Positions 36,513 through 47,526 of a stretch of 64,000 nt of DNA are shown here, one piece after another. Made by a program: the position numbers and the translations under genes. Every line of letters starts with the position of its first letter. Within the stretch, counting starts at the first letter, position 1. The notes beneath the pieces were generated by a model. The model was not told the origin of the DNA and made no database searches. It was given only the letters and a program-made list of their open reading frames with translations. Origin of the DNA: Branchiostoma floridae (lineage: Eukaryota > Chordata > Leptocardii > Amphioxiformes > Branchiostomatidae); the NCBI RefSeq assembly GCF_000003815.2, contig NC_049989.1, positions 1,601,644 through 1,665,643 of the forward strand, given 5' to 3'.

Positions 36513-38169
36513 ATGTCAACTCAAAACGTAGCCCTGAAGTTCGGTTCATGGAACATTCAGGGCGGACTTAGGCGCAAAAGTGTAGATGAAGACTTTGTTT
36601 CTTACCTAGAACAATTTGATTTTGTGTGTCTTCAATGAACATGGCTTAGACCAGGAGAAGACTTTCGAGTAGAATCTTTTAGCTATTTTAGAAGCGACAG
36701 AAACTAAAAAAAAAAAGAAGTCAAAAATAAACTCGGGTGGTATAGTTTTCATGTTCCGAGAGAAATACACAAAAGGCATCACAAAACTCCCCACGAGACA
36801 CCCTGACTTTTTGTGGTGTAAATTAGACAAATCTTTTTTTTGGATTAGAACGTGACCTCTTTATTGGAAGTGTTTACTTCTCTCCTGAATATTCAACACA
36901 TTTCAAAACAAACAACAATCTTTGACATCTTACATAATGATATCAGTAGATTCTCCAACCAAGGAAATATTATACTGCTAGGTGACCTAAACTCGAGAAC
37001 AGGCCGTGTGCAGGAAACTATCATTCAAGTCGACTGTCTCAACCACAACCTTGTAGACCTTAAAAAAGATATAAGACACAGGGCTAGCTGTGACAAAGGA
37101 ATAAATAAATACGGTAACCAACTTATAGAGCTCTGTTCAGCAGCCAATCTGACCATAGTAAACGGTCGGGTACCGGGAAAGCTCACTTGCCATAAATACA
37201 ATGGCTCAAGCTTAATCGATTACTGCATTATGAATTCCTCACAAGAGTTACAGGATCCTTCGATATCACAAACCCCACAAAACTTTACTGCTAAGTCCTT
37301 TTGTGACGTAGACAAAGCAGTTAAAGAATTTTCGGATGTAATCACACATGTAGCTGATAAATCTGCAAAATTACCCACAACAATAGCAAGAAAAGAAAGA
37401 AGAAAAGTAAACCATGGTTCAACCATTCATTTGCATCTCTCAAACACAAAATAAAACAATTAGCCACTCAGTTTTCCTGGAAACTTGATGTTCGCCACGC
37501 ATACTTCTGCAATCTGAAATTGTACAAGAAGAAAGTCAAGACAGATTAAAGACTCTTTAAAGAAAAACAACTAAACAAAAATTTTGGAGGGAAATCAAAT
37601 CACTGAGACAGGAAGAAAATGTTAAACAGAAGGATGATAATGCCATCAACCCTGAAGAATGGGTGACTCATTTTAAAACTTTAAACAATCTTGTTGATAA
37701 TAAGGAGCCAAATATAGACTTGATTCAACATGATGCCCAAGAATGGCCTGAAAAATTTAGCAAATCAACAGATAACATAACATCACTATCAGACACGGGA
37801 TTCCAAAGGCACACAGAAGACATTCTTAAAACGCTTGAAAATTCAATAGGAAATTCACTCGACTTCGATATCTCAGAAGAAGAAATTCTAGAAGGTCTTC
37901 GCAATTTGAAAGTTAACAAAACATGTGGAACAGATTCCATTATCAATGAGATGTTAAAATGTGGCGGTAGTCTACTTTTACAACCTTTAAAGAAACTTTT
38001 CAATAGCACCCTTCAGTCAGGAAAATTTCCCCATCAGTGGAGTCAGAGCATCTTAGTCCCGATATTCAAAAGTGGTAGCCCAACAAATCCATCAAACTAT
38101 AGAGGAATTGTCATCTCAAGTTGCGTCGGAAAACTATTCACATTTATGCTAAACAAACTGTTATCTTAA
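36513..38169 (+). pseudogene. LINE ORF2: endonuclease plus start of RT
   Basis: It begins at ATG 36513 with ALKFGSWNIQGGLRRK and FVCLQ followed by a stop where ETWL is expected. The endonuclease (EEP) domain continues with IILLGDLNSRTG and SLIDYCIMNSS. The RT begins in the frame 37663-38169 with ILEGLRNLKVNKTCGTDSII and PIFKSGSPTNPSNYRGIVIS. The RT is cut before the catalytic YxDD. At least two frame breaks; dead copy. Clade not assigned. Confidence 0.8.
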
Positions 38170-38541
38170 CTTTCTTCCGGAGTGGCGTCCTGGGTCACTG
38201 TGAATAATGTACGATGCCCAGGTATGTGGATCTGTTGTTGGGAAGGCCTAAAGAGCACACACATGTACCGTTAGCAAGACCGCTTTGAGTTGTTGTTGAT
38301 GTTAATATTGTGATTTGTTAGGTCGGAGACAGAAGTTTGTCTTAGTTGCACGAGGATGGTAGATTTTTGGTTGTATTCTTTAACTATGGAGGAAGGAGTG
38401 TAGGCAGCGGCTTGTGTAGTGTAGTGTACGGAAGTGGCCAAAGTTTTCGGGGTCGCCGTCAGGGCAGGTCATTAAAGAATTTTTGGACGAGATGGACAGT
38501 GCCTTCACCTTGCACAGGTGAAGTCTGCCAGAGACATAGAG

Positions 38542-38770
38542 GGCAGTTATACCATATAGAAATGCCAAGGTGAGGAAGCTCTACATTATCTATATATTCT
38601 GTCATTTAACTGCCGGAGCATTCGAGGACGTAAGAAAAATGCTCAATTTAGGACTATGATTGAGATGGAAAACCCAGACATTATCTGCGGTAATTAATCA
38701 CATTTAGACCCAGATATCGCAAATGGCGAAATTTTCCCAGAAGACTATGACACATAAAGGAAAGGCCACC
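38542..38770 (+). pseudogene. CR1-like LINE endonuclease fragment, copy 1
   Basis: Reads FNCRSIRGRKKNAQFRTMIE then MENPDIICGN, a stop, and SHLDPDIANGEIFPEDYD. This is the start of an EEP nuclease (CRSIRxK...PDIIxxxES). A second copy follows at 39090-39320. Confidence 0.65.
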
Positions 38771-38837
38771 TGGGTGGTGGTGGTGAGGAGAGCAGAGAAA
38801 AGAGTAGACAGAACTTCACAACTAACGAACGGACGAC

Positions 38838-39090
38838 TATAAAGATTTTGAATTATGAACTCTGACCATGTCTCCATGTCGCATAGGAACTCTACTGTGT
38901 TTCTAATTCTTTGTAGTATGTTTCGATCATTGTTTTATCACCAAGTCGTTTGTTCAGTAGTTTTGAAATGTTTTTAAAAGATCCCTATGCACAAGGCTAC
39001 CTAGCCTTCGACGGCCCGATGATTTATCATTGGTGAGCTTAAGTTGGGCGAAATCACCAAATTGTACTGCACTGTTGTTCCACTTTTGAT
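38838..39090 (+). repeat. dispersed repeat B, copy 2
   Basis: Same blocks as 31595-31885, including GTGTTTCTAATTCTTTGTAG and CGACGGCCCGATGATTTATC. It is sandwiched between two copies of the CR1-like endonuclease fragment. Confidence 0.7.
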
Positions 39091-39320
39091 AAGGGCAGGT
39101 ATACTATATAGAAATACCAAGGTAAGCAAGCTGTACATTATTTGTAACTGCCGGAGCATTCGAGGATGTGAGGAAAATGCTCAATTTAGGAAAATTTAGG
39201 ATGATTGAGATGGAAAACCCAGACATTATCTGCGGTAATGAATCACATTTAGACCCAGATATCACAAATGGCGAAATTTTCCCTGAAGACTATGACATAT
39301 ACAGGAAAGACAGAGACAGT
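39090..39320 (+). pseudogene. CR1-like LINE endonuclease fragment, copy 2
   Basis: Very similar to 38542-38770 (AACTGCCGGAGCATTCGAGG, ACCCAGACATTATCTGCGGT). It carries an extra duplicated GGAAAATTTA, which shifts the frame, but retains the Glu codon (NESH) lost in copy 1. Confidence 0.65.
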
Positions 39321-39329
39321 CAGAGCGTT

Positions 39330-39705
39330 GAAGTCTTTATCTAATTTTATTAAATCCACATTAGTCTCAACTCCAATCCATGACCTCACAGATTCGCTCG
39401 GAGTTTCAATTAGAAAGAAAGACGGAGACTTGAGGTTTTGTGTTGATTATATTATAGGCGCCTGAATACCCAAAACCCATCACGATGCTCTCCCCCTGCC
39501 CAGGACAGAGGAGTCATTATCGGCTCTGCAGGTGGCAGCCATGTTCTCCACCCTGGACTTGGCCAGTGGCTGCTGGCATGTAGCAGTTGACGAGGCTAAA
39601 ATAGAAAAGACAGCTTTCCCCCACACAATTTGGCTTATTGGAATTTAATATACTGGCATTCGGTTGACTGGCTGACGGCGAATTCCGCAACATTCATATT
39701 GGAGG
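39330..39705 (+). pseudogene. Ty3/gypsy-type reverse transcriptase fragment
   Basis: Reads LGVSIRKKDGDLRFCVDY and, after a stop, HDALPLPRTEESLSALQVAA then MFSTLDLASGCWHVAVDEAK and IEKTAFPHT. These are RT motifs 1-3 of gypsy elements (VRKKDGxLRFCVDYR, FSTLDLxSGYWQ with a catalytic Asp). The YxDD part is missing. Confidence 0.8.
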
Positions 39706-39959
39706 ATCTATGCGCTTACGTATGACAAAGGGGAGACTATTTTATTTTCAAAGCAATAAAAAATCTAACTTTGACAGCTTTCCAATTCCAATGGTTCACA
39801 ATTTGATTTTTTTTCTAGAGACTCTCTTAGGTGGGTTTAACTTCTTCTGCAGATGCAAAGACAAGGAAGGACATTGCCCACGTGCTGAAACTTCCGAACG
39901 TTAAGGTCTGTTGACGTTCTGCCGAAGCTCCAACACACAAACGTCAGGCTCTCATGCAC

Positions 39960-40435
39960 TTGAGCAAGATGGGCTGACTTGTCTTGTTTTGATTGACTTA
40001 CAGTTCGATTGTTCCTCGTATGCAGAGGTGGATCCACAGCTACCTACATAACCGCCGGCAGAGAGTGGTGATGGACAGGGAGACCAGCTCCTGGCGCACC
40101 CTAACGTCAGGGGTGCCCCAGGGAGGAGACCTTTCTCCTTACCTCTTCTCCTGATCTTCATGATCACGCGCACCACTGTACACGGCGATACCTTGAATGT
40201 CGGATTTGCTGGCGACGATACTTTTTCAGGAACTCCGTCTGTGCCCTTAGCTAACCAGGACACTACTGTGGAGGAGTCTTCTCACCTGAATTCCTGGACA
40301 GAAGGATGACGCTTAACGGAGGGAATAGTCTACCTCTTCAGATCCGTTTCAGAACATATGTTCCTTTTTCACCCACCATCACTATTGGAGATCAGCCAGT
40401 GCCGTCTGTTGACTGTGCCTCTGAATATCCTCATT
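39960..40435 (+). pseudogene. LINE reverse transcriptase fragment
   Basis: Reads WIHSYLHNRRQRVVMDRETS, SWRTLTSGVPQGGDLSPYLF, and NVGFAGDDTFSGTPSV in a shifted frame. These are LINE RT motifs: the SGVPQGxxLSP turn and an xxDD catalytic box. Interrupted by stops. Confidence 0.75.
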
Positions 40436-40439
40436 AATT

Positions 40440-41250
40440 GACATGACATTTCATGGAGGCAATAACTGGTCCAGCGCCGAAACGCGATGTTTGGTCGGGT
40501 TTGGGGGTGAATATAGGATTCAAAACAGAATGGAGGCTCACAAAGAGGAGACATACAAGGATATCAACGAACGTCAGAAGCAAGAAACTATACCAACAAG
40601 TCATTAGAAAGATATTCCTACCGACGAAACCATGATGGAAACAGCAGAGCGGCAATGGCAAAAGCACCTTGGATCATTTCGACCTCATTCACTTCTTCCT
40701 GGGCGATCGCCTGGCCACCCAGCCAGCATATCAGGTCAAAACGACGCTAGAGAGTGATTGTATGAATATTATGATTAGAACTTTGTTTTCACTCCAGTTC
40801 TGTACAGCCAGGACTACTGTCATTCTTGAAATTCTCACGTCAGGAAATTCTAGCGTTTTGGAGAAAATGGAGGAACTCGCGTCACTTAATTTTAGCGGTG
40901 TGAATGAGGCGCTAACATCAGCAGGTGTCTGTAATTCTCAGCCGTATGTGTGAAAAAACATGAATACTGATTACTAGTGACAAAACCATTACCTTCCTCT
41001 GAGAAAATGTCGGCAGTTACATGCACGCCGGCGGTGTCTTTTGCTAAGTACCGTACCGATGCGGTGACTTTAGACTCCCTTGTTTAGGTCTTCAACTTCA
41101 AAGGCAATTGGAAAGCATTCATATTTATAACTTATGTCAGACAACATGAAGCTAATCACTATAAAATGGGACGAATTTTGCCAATGTCATTCCTTTGCGA
41201 AATTTGACGTCGCCATGTGTGAGAGACGACCGAAGACCGCGAGAATGCTG
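40440..41250. other. no element recognised
   Basis: Contains small frames at 40453-40635 and 40669-40953 that do not match anything I know. Between a LINE fragment and the pogo-like transposase; may include the latter's 5' end. Confidence 0.35.
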
Positions 41251-41252
41251 AG

Positions 41253-42572
41253 CTAATTGAAGAAAGCTAACCCGTCTGTGAGGCCACTGACTTTGCCCGG
41301 CCTGCCAAATCCGTGCAGATTACGATCCGTAAGCTGAAACGTGAGAATAACAACCACTACAGTCCGGAGGTCAGGGCGAAGATGGCAAAACTTTGCATCG
41401 AAGTTGGGCCGAAGAAAGCGGCAAGGAAAATGACGCAAGAACAGGGGAGGGAGCTCAACGAATCGACCGTACGTTCCATCAAGAAGGCGTTCCAGAAGGA
41501 AGTCGCCCGCCAGGGAACGAACGACATCGCACAAAAATGTCGGCAGACCGCTGATGCTTGGAGACATCGATGAGGTGGTGCAAGTGTTCGTGAGTAGCAC
41601 GAGGGATGCAGGGGGCGTGGTCAACCGTGCAGTCATCATGTCGGCGGCAAAGAAGGGAATCATCATGCGACGGGACCGCAGCCTCTCAAGCAGCCAAGTG
41701 AAGGAATGCGGGGGGCACGTCGAGATCACCCAGGCTTGGGTGAACTCACTGTTAGTGAGAATGAACTATGTTAAACGCAAAGCTACCAAGGCGGCCAGAA
41801 AACTGCCGGAGGACTCGACGAGTCACGTGAGACAGTCGCGGAACTTGAAATCCCGGAGGAAATGATCATCAACTGGGACCAGACCGGGCGAACATCGTCC
41901 CCGTGGGTGACTGGACACTGGAAGAGGCCGGGGCCCACCAAGGGCCAGTGGACGGCCACGAGGACAAGCGGCAGTTCACACTGCTGCTCGCGATCAGCTT
42001 GTCCGTACAGCTCCTCCCACCCCAAGTGCTGTACCAGGGAAAGACTGACGCATGCCACGCCCGCTTCAGCTTTCCAGAAGAGTGGGATGTTTACCACACA
42101 ACATCCCACTGGTCCAACGCGGACAGCATGGAGCGGTACGTTGAGACTGGTCAACACCTACATGGCAATACAGAGGGAGCGGCTGGGTCTGGAAGGAGAT
42201 CATCCCGGTATGGCGATCTTTGATGTCTACAAAGCCTACCGCACGCCCAGACTCCTGGTGAAGTTGAAGGCCGCAAACATCCAGCCATTGTTTGTGCCGG
42301 CCAGCTGCACGGGTGAACTTCAGCCCCTGGATGCAGACGGGAGCATCAATGACGCGTTGAAGAAGGACCTGACACAGTCATTCAGCGACTTCTACGCGGA
42401 GAAAGTGGAAGCGGGGACCAGCATCGAGAACGTGAAGGTTGACCTGCGGCTCAAACCGCAGCACGCGAACTGGTTCCTGGGCGCCGTGGACCGGCTTGTA
42501 ACCAAGCCTGACGTGATCGCCCGGGGGTGGCAGCGAACAGGCATCCGGGACGCCATCGATAAGGTCCGCTAG
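41253..42572 (+). pseudogene. pogo-like (Tc1/mariner superfamily) DDE transposase, frameshifted
   Basis: N-terminal helix-turn-helix region: NHYSPEVRAKMAKLCIEVGP and KKAARKMTQE, then ESTVRSIKKAFQKEV. The catalytic domain has Asp1 in INWDQTG (codon 41877-41879), Asp2 in AIFDVYKAYR (42222-42224) and Asp3 in CTGELQPLDADGSIND (42330-42332). Spacing Asp2-Asp3 is 36 codons, typical of pogo. The middle (TLEEAGAHQGPVDGHEDKRQ, PPQVLYQGKTDACHARFSFP) is in another frame, so at least two compensating frameshifts are needed (near 41889 and 42144). Ends ARGWQRTGIRDAIDKVR and stop 42570-42572. G/C-rich compared with neighbours, which suggests a relatively recent arrival. Terminal repeats were not found. Confidence 0.8.
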
Positions 42573-43330
42573 ATTCTGAATTTGATTCCAATTTCAATTC
42601 CTCTCCATTCTGTTACGAGCCTTACACTTTGTACATTTGATGCTGACATGTGACCGTTACATTCTGCTGTATTTTTTGTCCACATTTGTACAGAAATTGC
42701 CAAACTTGTAACTGAAATCCGACGCCCCTTTGTTATGATAATGATTTGTCTGTACGCTTGGGTGCCGGCGAAATGTTGCAAATTGCAACGGTTTGATTCC
42801 AATTTCTCTCCGTATCCTTACATTCTGCACATTGCACGCACATTGCAAGTAAATAGCATTTCATGATAAACTGACTCTAGAATGCAGAAGTCTGTTGCAA
42901 CGCAACAAGCTTAGCGAGGCGACAGCTCGTTCCGCAAGATTGCTTTACCACCAGTACCAAAACATTAGAAAATGGCGGAACAATAAGCAGGATAGAGATG
43001 CGGATACTCCACCCCTTTCAACATTTTCTAATGTCTTATAAATTTCCTTAACAGCACTGGTGTTTTTCACTGTACTTATATTATACCGAATAACAACATT
43101 ATTTAATTGAAGTGCCAAATATGGTATACATTATATGATATCGTTTTGGTTGTAAAAATACATGTGATGTCTGCTTATCCATATTTACTTGTTTTATAAA
43201 TTTCTTGCATATTTTGGGCGCTACAGACTATCAGAGTGGTTCTGACTGCACACTTTGGCGATACGGGCAAGTTGGGCAACCATTTTTGAAAGGTCGAAGA
43301 CATGCCCGAGTTCTGGCCTAAACATCCAAA
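42573..43330. repeat. duplicated segment downstream of the transposase
   Basis: TTTGATTCCAATTTC followed by CTCTCC and TTACATTCTG-like blocks occurs at about 42583-42665 and again at about 42790-42840, about 200 bp apart. The rest shows no coding potential. Confidence 0.4.
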
Positions 43331-43539
43331 GAAGGCAGCATTCGTGGTAGAAAGGTAAGTCTTGTGCTCTAAATAGTATCAGTAAAAAAAGCCTTTTATA
43401 CTTAAACTTTTTACCATTACGAGACTTTTCTTAATAGGTATGAATGTCAATGAAGGAAATTTGGTGGCAGACGTTACTCGAATTTGAGCAAACACTATTG
43501 TACATGTTATCAATTTCACTTTGTGGAAAAACTAAACTT

Positions 43540-43730
43540 TACTTAACCAACACTAAGATTAATTGGGACTTACCCCAAATTTTCAGCCGACTCCGTCAGC
43601 CTTGTTCACGGAATGGACCCGTCTGCTGTAACTTCCGGACGTGACGTCAGGGACAAACGACTGCAGCAGGGGGTCGTAGATGCCAGATAACCTGTGTCGC
43701 CCCCCGTCTCACTTTGTAATTTATTGATAC
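43540..43730 (-). repeat. hammerhead/Penelope-related repeat, inverted relative of 3610-3840
   Basis: AGATAACCTGTGTCGCCCCC near 43687 is the reverse complement of the segment near 3690. TAATTGGGACTTACCCCAAA near 43559 matches the reverse complement of the end of the first copy. On the minus strand GGCTGACGGAGTCGGCTGAA then AATTTG resembles a hammerhead stem II plus GAA strand, with a degraded CTGATGA strand. Confidence 0.5.
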
Positions 43731-44133
43731 CATCCGTTAGTTTCTTTCCCTAGCCAAATATTGTTTGTTTTTCCAACTGCTAAATTTAATGTCTAAATCC
43801 AATGAAGGGGTCTTACTGATCAGCAGCAAATCGGCACTGTCTTTTAGTTACTGTTAGTTCCTTACCAGTACTAATAGTTTGCTACGGCCAAAGGAATAGA
43901 ATTCAAATAGCTATAGGTATAAAGTCAAGCCATGACTTATACTTATTGACTAAATCCCTTACAGTGCAAGGCATGCCCAACGTGTCAGCCTATGGCTATA
44001 CCTATCAAGGTATTAAGAAACGAAATAGTAGAATATGAATTTCATACTAGTATTTTTGTGCCCTAGCTGTCCTTAGCCTTTATGAAAGAATGTTCTTTAA
44101 AGCCTATAACTAGTAATTACGCCACCAGCAAAA

Positions 44134-44343
44134 TTGAGTCTTGATGCTTCAGTGTCAATCATCTACGGGGCCACCAAAAAGACTTCACATCGGCCAGTTG
44201 ATCCTTATCGCTTATGTAGAGGTTGTCACTTGTACAATTATGACTTTATATCAAATGCATGTCCTAATATGTCAGTGGCGGTGGCTTGTAATTGTACGGA
44301 TTTGACTGTGTATCTAATATTTAGAAGTGGTCACTATCCCTAA
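44134..44343 (+). other. Cys-rich open frame, not recognised
   Basis: Encodes YRLCRGCHLYNYDFISNACP and VAVACNCTDLTVYL. The Cys pattern is suggestive, but I cannot assign a family. Located before the integrase fragment and may be unrelated. Confidence 0.25.
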
Positions 44344-44494
44344 TTACATTCTAATTAAAGACAATCAATTATACAGTAATTGTTAAGGACAGCTATAATG
44401 ACTGTTGCCGATAAAAGCATGTTCACACTTACATTTAATGTCAGTGATAATCAAACTGGATTGTACTTTTTAACTTGTTAAGTGTTTTGTTTTG

Positions 44495-44835
44495 AACTCA
44501 GGTGACGGGACCCTTGGATTTGTTATTCGTAGACCTAACAGATCTCCCAGAAACACCAAGAAGAGACAAGTATATCTGTTTACAGCAACAGACTACTATA
44601 CAAAGTGCGTGGATGCCTTTCCCATTAAGTCCAAGTTTGCCAATGAAGTTACTGCCTGATGTTTTGTCGGCACGGGGCTTTGGGTGCAGTTCTTACCGAT
44701 CAGGACAAATAATTCAACAACCAGGTGAAGTTACACAGCATTTTCTAATTGGCAATTATGTATTCAACACACTGTATTCTTAAATCTACACCAGTTTGAC
44801 AAGTATTATCCTAGAAAACGTGGCGGATAGACGTT
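44495..44835 (+). pseudogene. retroelement integrase core (rve) fragment
   Basis: Frame 1 reads GPLDLLFVDLTDLPETPRRD then KYICL. A neighbouring frame reads DYYTKCVDAFPIKSKFANEV, and later VLTDQDK and FNNQ. These are the two Asp regions of a DDE integrase (VDxTDLPETPRGxKY...TDYYTKWVDAFPLKS...TDQGxEF). Frameshifted and without the Glu segment. Gypsy-like or a related element. Confidence 0.7.
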
Positions 44836-45249
44836 CCTTGCCATTGGTGATTAGTTTTTTAAACAATAAATTTTATTTGTAGTTTTCCATTTTCTATGTT
44901 TTGAAATGGCATTCAAGCCACACAAATAAAGCAAATTTAAATTTAAGGAAAAATTGACTGTTCACTGTGGGTATTTTCTCTATAACATCACTTACAGTCA
45001 CGATGTGGTAAAATGATAGAAAAACACGTGCCTTTACGGAAAGCAAATTGGATTCTATCTACTAGCGACGCGGGAATGTTGCATATAACAAAATGACATT
45101 CAGTGTTGTCGCTGTATGTCCACATATATGGAATCTAAAAAAAAAGGTTTTGCTTTGATTGAAATTCTGTGTATGGATTTTTAATTAATATTTAAAAAGT
45201 TTGAAGATTAGGCCAATATGGGTCAATTACAATGTTATTTTGAAATTCA

Positions 45250-45540
45250 ATGATGGAAATTAGGTCACTATCGGTCAATTGGATGTCACAATTGAGCAAA
45301 TACAAATTTAGTGAAAAATTATGTTCGTATCACCAGTGTCGACGTAATCCGAATTTGAGCAAATGTAGTTGCACAGTTAGGGATGTTGTGCATGGCAATG
45401 ATGTTTCGACTTGTGGAAACGTACCATGGTGCGGGGGTCGCTGTGTTGTATCAATCTTTCCTAAAACTAGTAAATTTTTCAAACCTCAAATCGTCAAAGA
45501 TAGATTGAACAAGATACGTTTAACGTCAGATACTTTTTAA
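45250..45540 (+). pseudogene. Cys-rich C-terminal region of the same element (tentative)
   Basis: Encodes SYHQCRRNPNLSKCSCTVRD and STCGNVPWCGGRCVVSIFPK. Such CxC...CxCxxxxxxC...CGGxC arrangements occur at the C-terminus of some animal gypsy-type pol proteins. Lies between the integrase and the OTU-like region. Confidence 0.35.
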
Positions 45541-45794
45541 GGATACTAGCTATAGTGTGTCTACGAAAAAATGATGAAGTAAGCAGGGTCGAATTACGAA
45601 TGTACGTCACACACGGGTTCTGTTGTGTCGCCGGATGTAAACCCATTTAATTGACATTGCATTTCAGTGACTTTAAATAATACACATCGATATGTTTGCA
45701 TGACCCAATGTACGTAACTGGTAGTTTGATTCTTGGAAGGTGAAGTTTGCATTTGTTGTGTGTGAGCTGATATCTTTTTTCTGTTAAACCTAAA

Positions 45795-47155
45795 CTACAG
45801 GAGCTACACCCCAGAATTCTCCTCCGACCCAGCAGTCAACCTCAGAGGAACAACCGCTGACAGAGGGAGAGTCGCTGCTGACAGAACTGCTGGAGACATC
45901 ACTTTAGTCATCCAACGACCATAACTATGCCAACGACAGCTCTTCTCAACAACTGTTAACAGTGCGAAATGCTATAGCTAAAGCTAAGTTATTAAATGCC
46001 TACGGATTAAGAGTGGGCATTGTCCGATGGTCAATGATACAAGGTTGTTCCTTTCAGAATTGTACGAAAAAAAATGCAACACTCTCCACAGGTGGCCTCA
46101 TTCGAAATAAACAGCACATTAGCATCCTGGGGTTTCAGTAGAAAGTCTGTGCGTGCTGACGGTAACTGTATATCCAGAGCAGTCACAAAATCCACAAAAA
46201 GCCAAATTCACCAGTTGAAAGGGCACGGATTTTTTTTTTTGCTCTCCTTGAAAATCTTGGAATCAACCCAGACACAGTAGAGGAGGATGTCATTGTAAAT
46301 AGGTTAAGATTTTTAGTGGTGCAAGAATTTCTAGATAATTGTGCAACGTATATGAGTTATATGTCTGGTGTCAGTGTTGATGATTATTTTGAAATGGTTG
46401 AGCCAGAGTGGCATTTATGATCTGGCAATAGGGGACGTCGTGTTACAGGCCGTTTCCAATGTTCTGCACACTACAACTACAGTATTTTCAAATATTCAAG
46501 GAATGCCGGTATTTAGTGTAACACCAACATCAATCGCAGCCCATACTGTGCCGACATTTTTTGTCGTCTTTGATTAAAATCATGCACATTACAATGCTGT
46601 TATTCCTAACGAAAGTCAAGGCGACGTGCAACCAACGCCTTGGTGCAACAAAATAGGAAGAAGCCACTTTTTTCCACAGCAAACGCAGAAAGCGATGTTT
46701 GCGTTGCAGCTAAGTCTTTAAGTTTGCACTCTTGTTGAAGTTGAAAAAAAAAAGAGGCCCGGACAAAAAACACGGCAACATATTGAAATGTGCATGTTAC
46801 GTAAATGACGTGGCATGCACCGCCTCTTGCAATTGCAATGGTTGCGACAATAACAAACCATCTGCAGTACCAAAACGAGCCACATTTAGACACACAAATC
46901 AACCACAGGTCCACAAACAAGTTTGCAGGTTATTGAAAAGAGCCCTGACAAACCGAAACATGGCACACTATCTGATACAGAGCGATGTATTCTAATAGAG
47001 ATCCTTCAAAAACACGGTGACGACTTGTCAGCGAAAGACATGCTTCACACATACAACTAATTGATTCAATCTATAGGGGAGGTGGCTAATCGTTTGCGAA
47101 CCAAAACTCTCGGTCTTTGTCACAGGTTGCTAGTTTCCTTGCAAGGAAGAAGAGC
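45795..47155 (+). pseudogene. OTU-type cysteine protease plus Cys-rich tail, element-borne
   Basis: The protein region starts with GATPQNSPPTQQSTSEEQPL and LLTELLETS. The OTU core is SWGFSRKSVRADGNCISRAV, with Asp-Gly-Asn-Cys at 46158-46169 holding the catalytic Cys. The later part QGMPVFSVTPTS...FFVVFD, a stop, then NHAHYNAVIPN carries the catalytic His (HYNAV at 46587-46601). Downstream in another frame is a Cys-rich segment CACYVNDVACTASCNCNGCD and then LSDTERCILIEILQKHGDDL. OTU enzymes remove ubiquitin; some animal transposons carry them. Stops and a frameshift show decay. Confidence 0.7.
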
Positions 47156-47526
47156 GAGGTAATCCTGTCCTACTGATGTTTAATGTTTATGACGCATAGT
47201 TATGTTGATATATAGTTGGGTACATTATTCTAATATGTTTTTAATGTTTTGCTTAATTGCAATGTAGTCTTTTTAACGCATGTGAAGTAGAACAGTCGCT
47301 TTGGTTTGCAACAGTAAATTTTGTACAAATATTTGCATTGTTATGGGATTCTTATGTTCCAAATAATATCACCTACATGGTCCCCAATCCTGGCCATCCG
47401 TACGATTTTTCAGTTTGAACTGCGTTGATAATATTTTCGAGTTTTGCTATAGTGTTAAGATTGTTCCTTAACAAACTACTTGCCCTTGGAGTGCGTTGAT
47501 CCATCATTCCCTGGATTTGCTCCTTC

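Noticed and set aside
36852-38169. Host endonuclease/exonuclease/phosphatase gene
   Set aside because: The EEP motifs are followed by reverse transcriptase motifs and broken by stops, so this is a LINE ORF2 pseudogene.
41313-42572. Domesticated CENP-B/jerky-like host gene
   Set aside because: The reading frame needs at least two frameshift corrections and no splice sites rescue it, so it is treated as a transposase pseudogene.
45795-47155. Host OTU deubiquitinase gene
   Set aside because: No introns or splice sites are seen; the frame is broken by stops, and Cys-rich and integrase remnants of a mobile element adjoin it.
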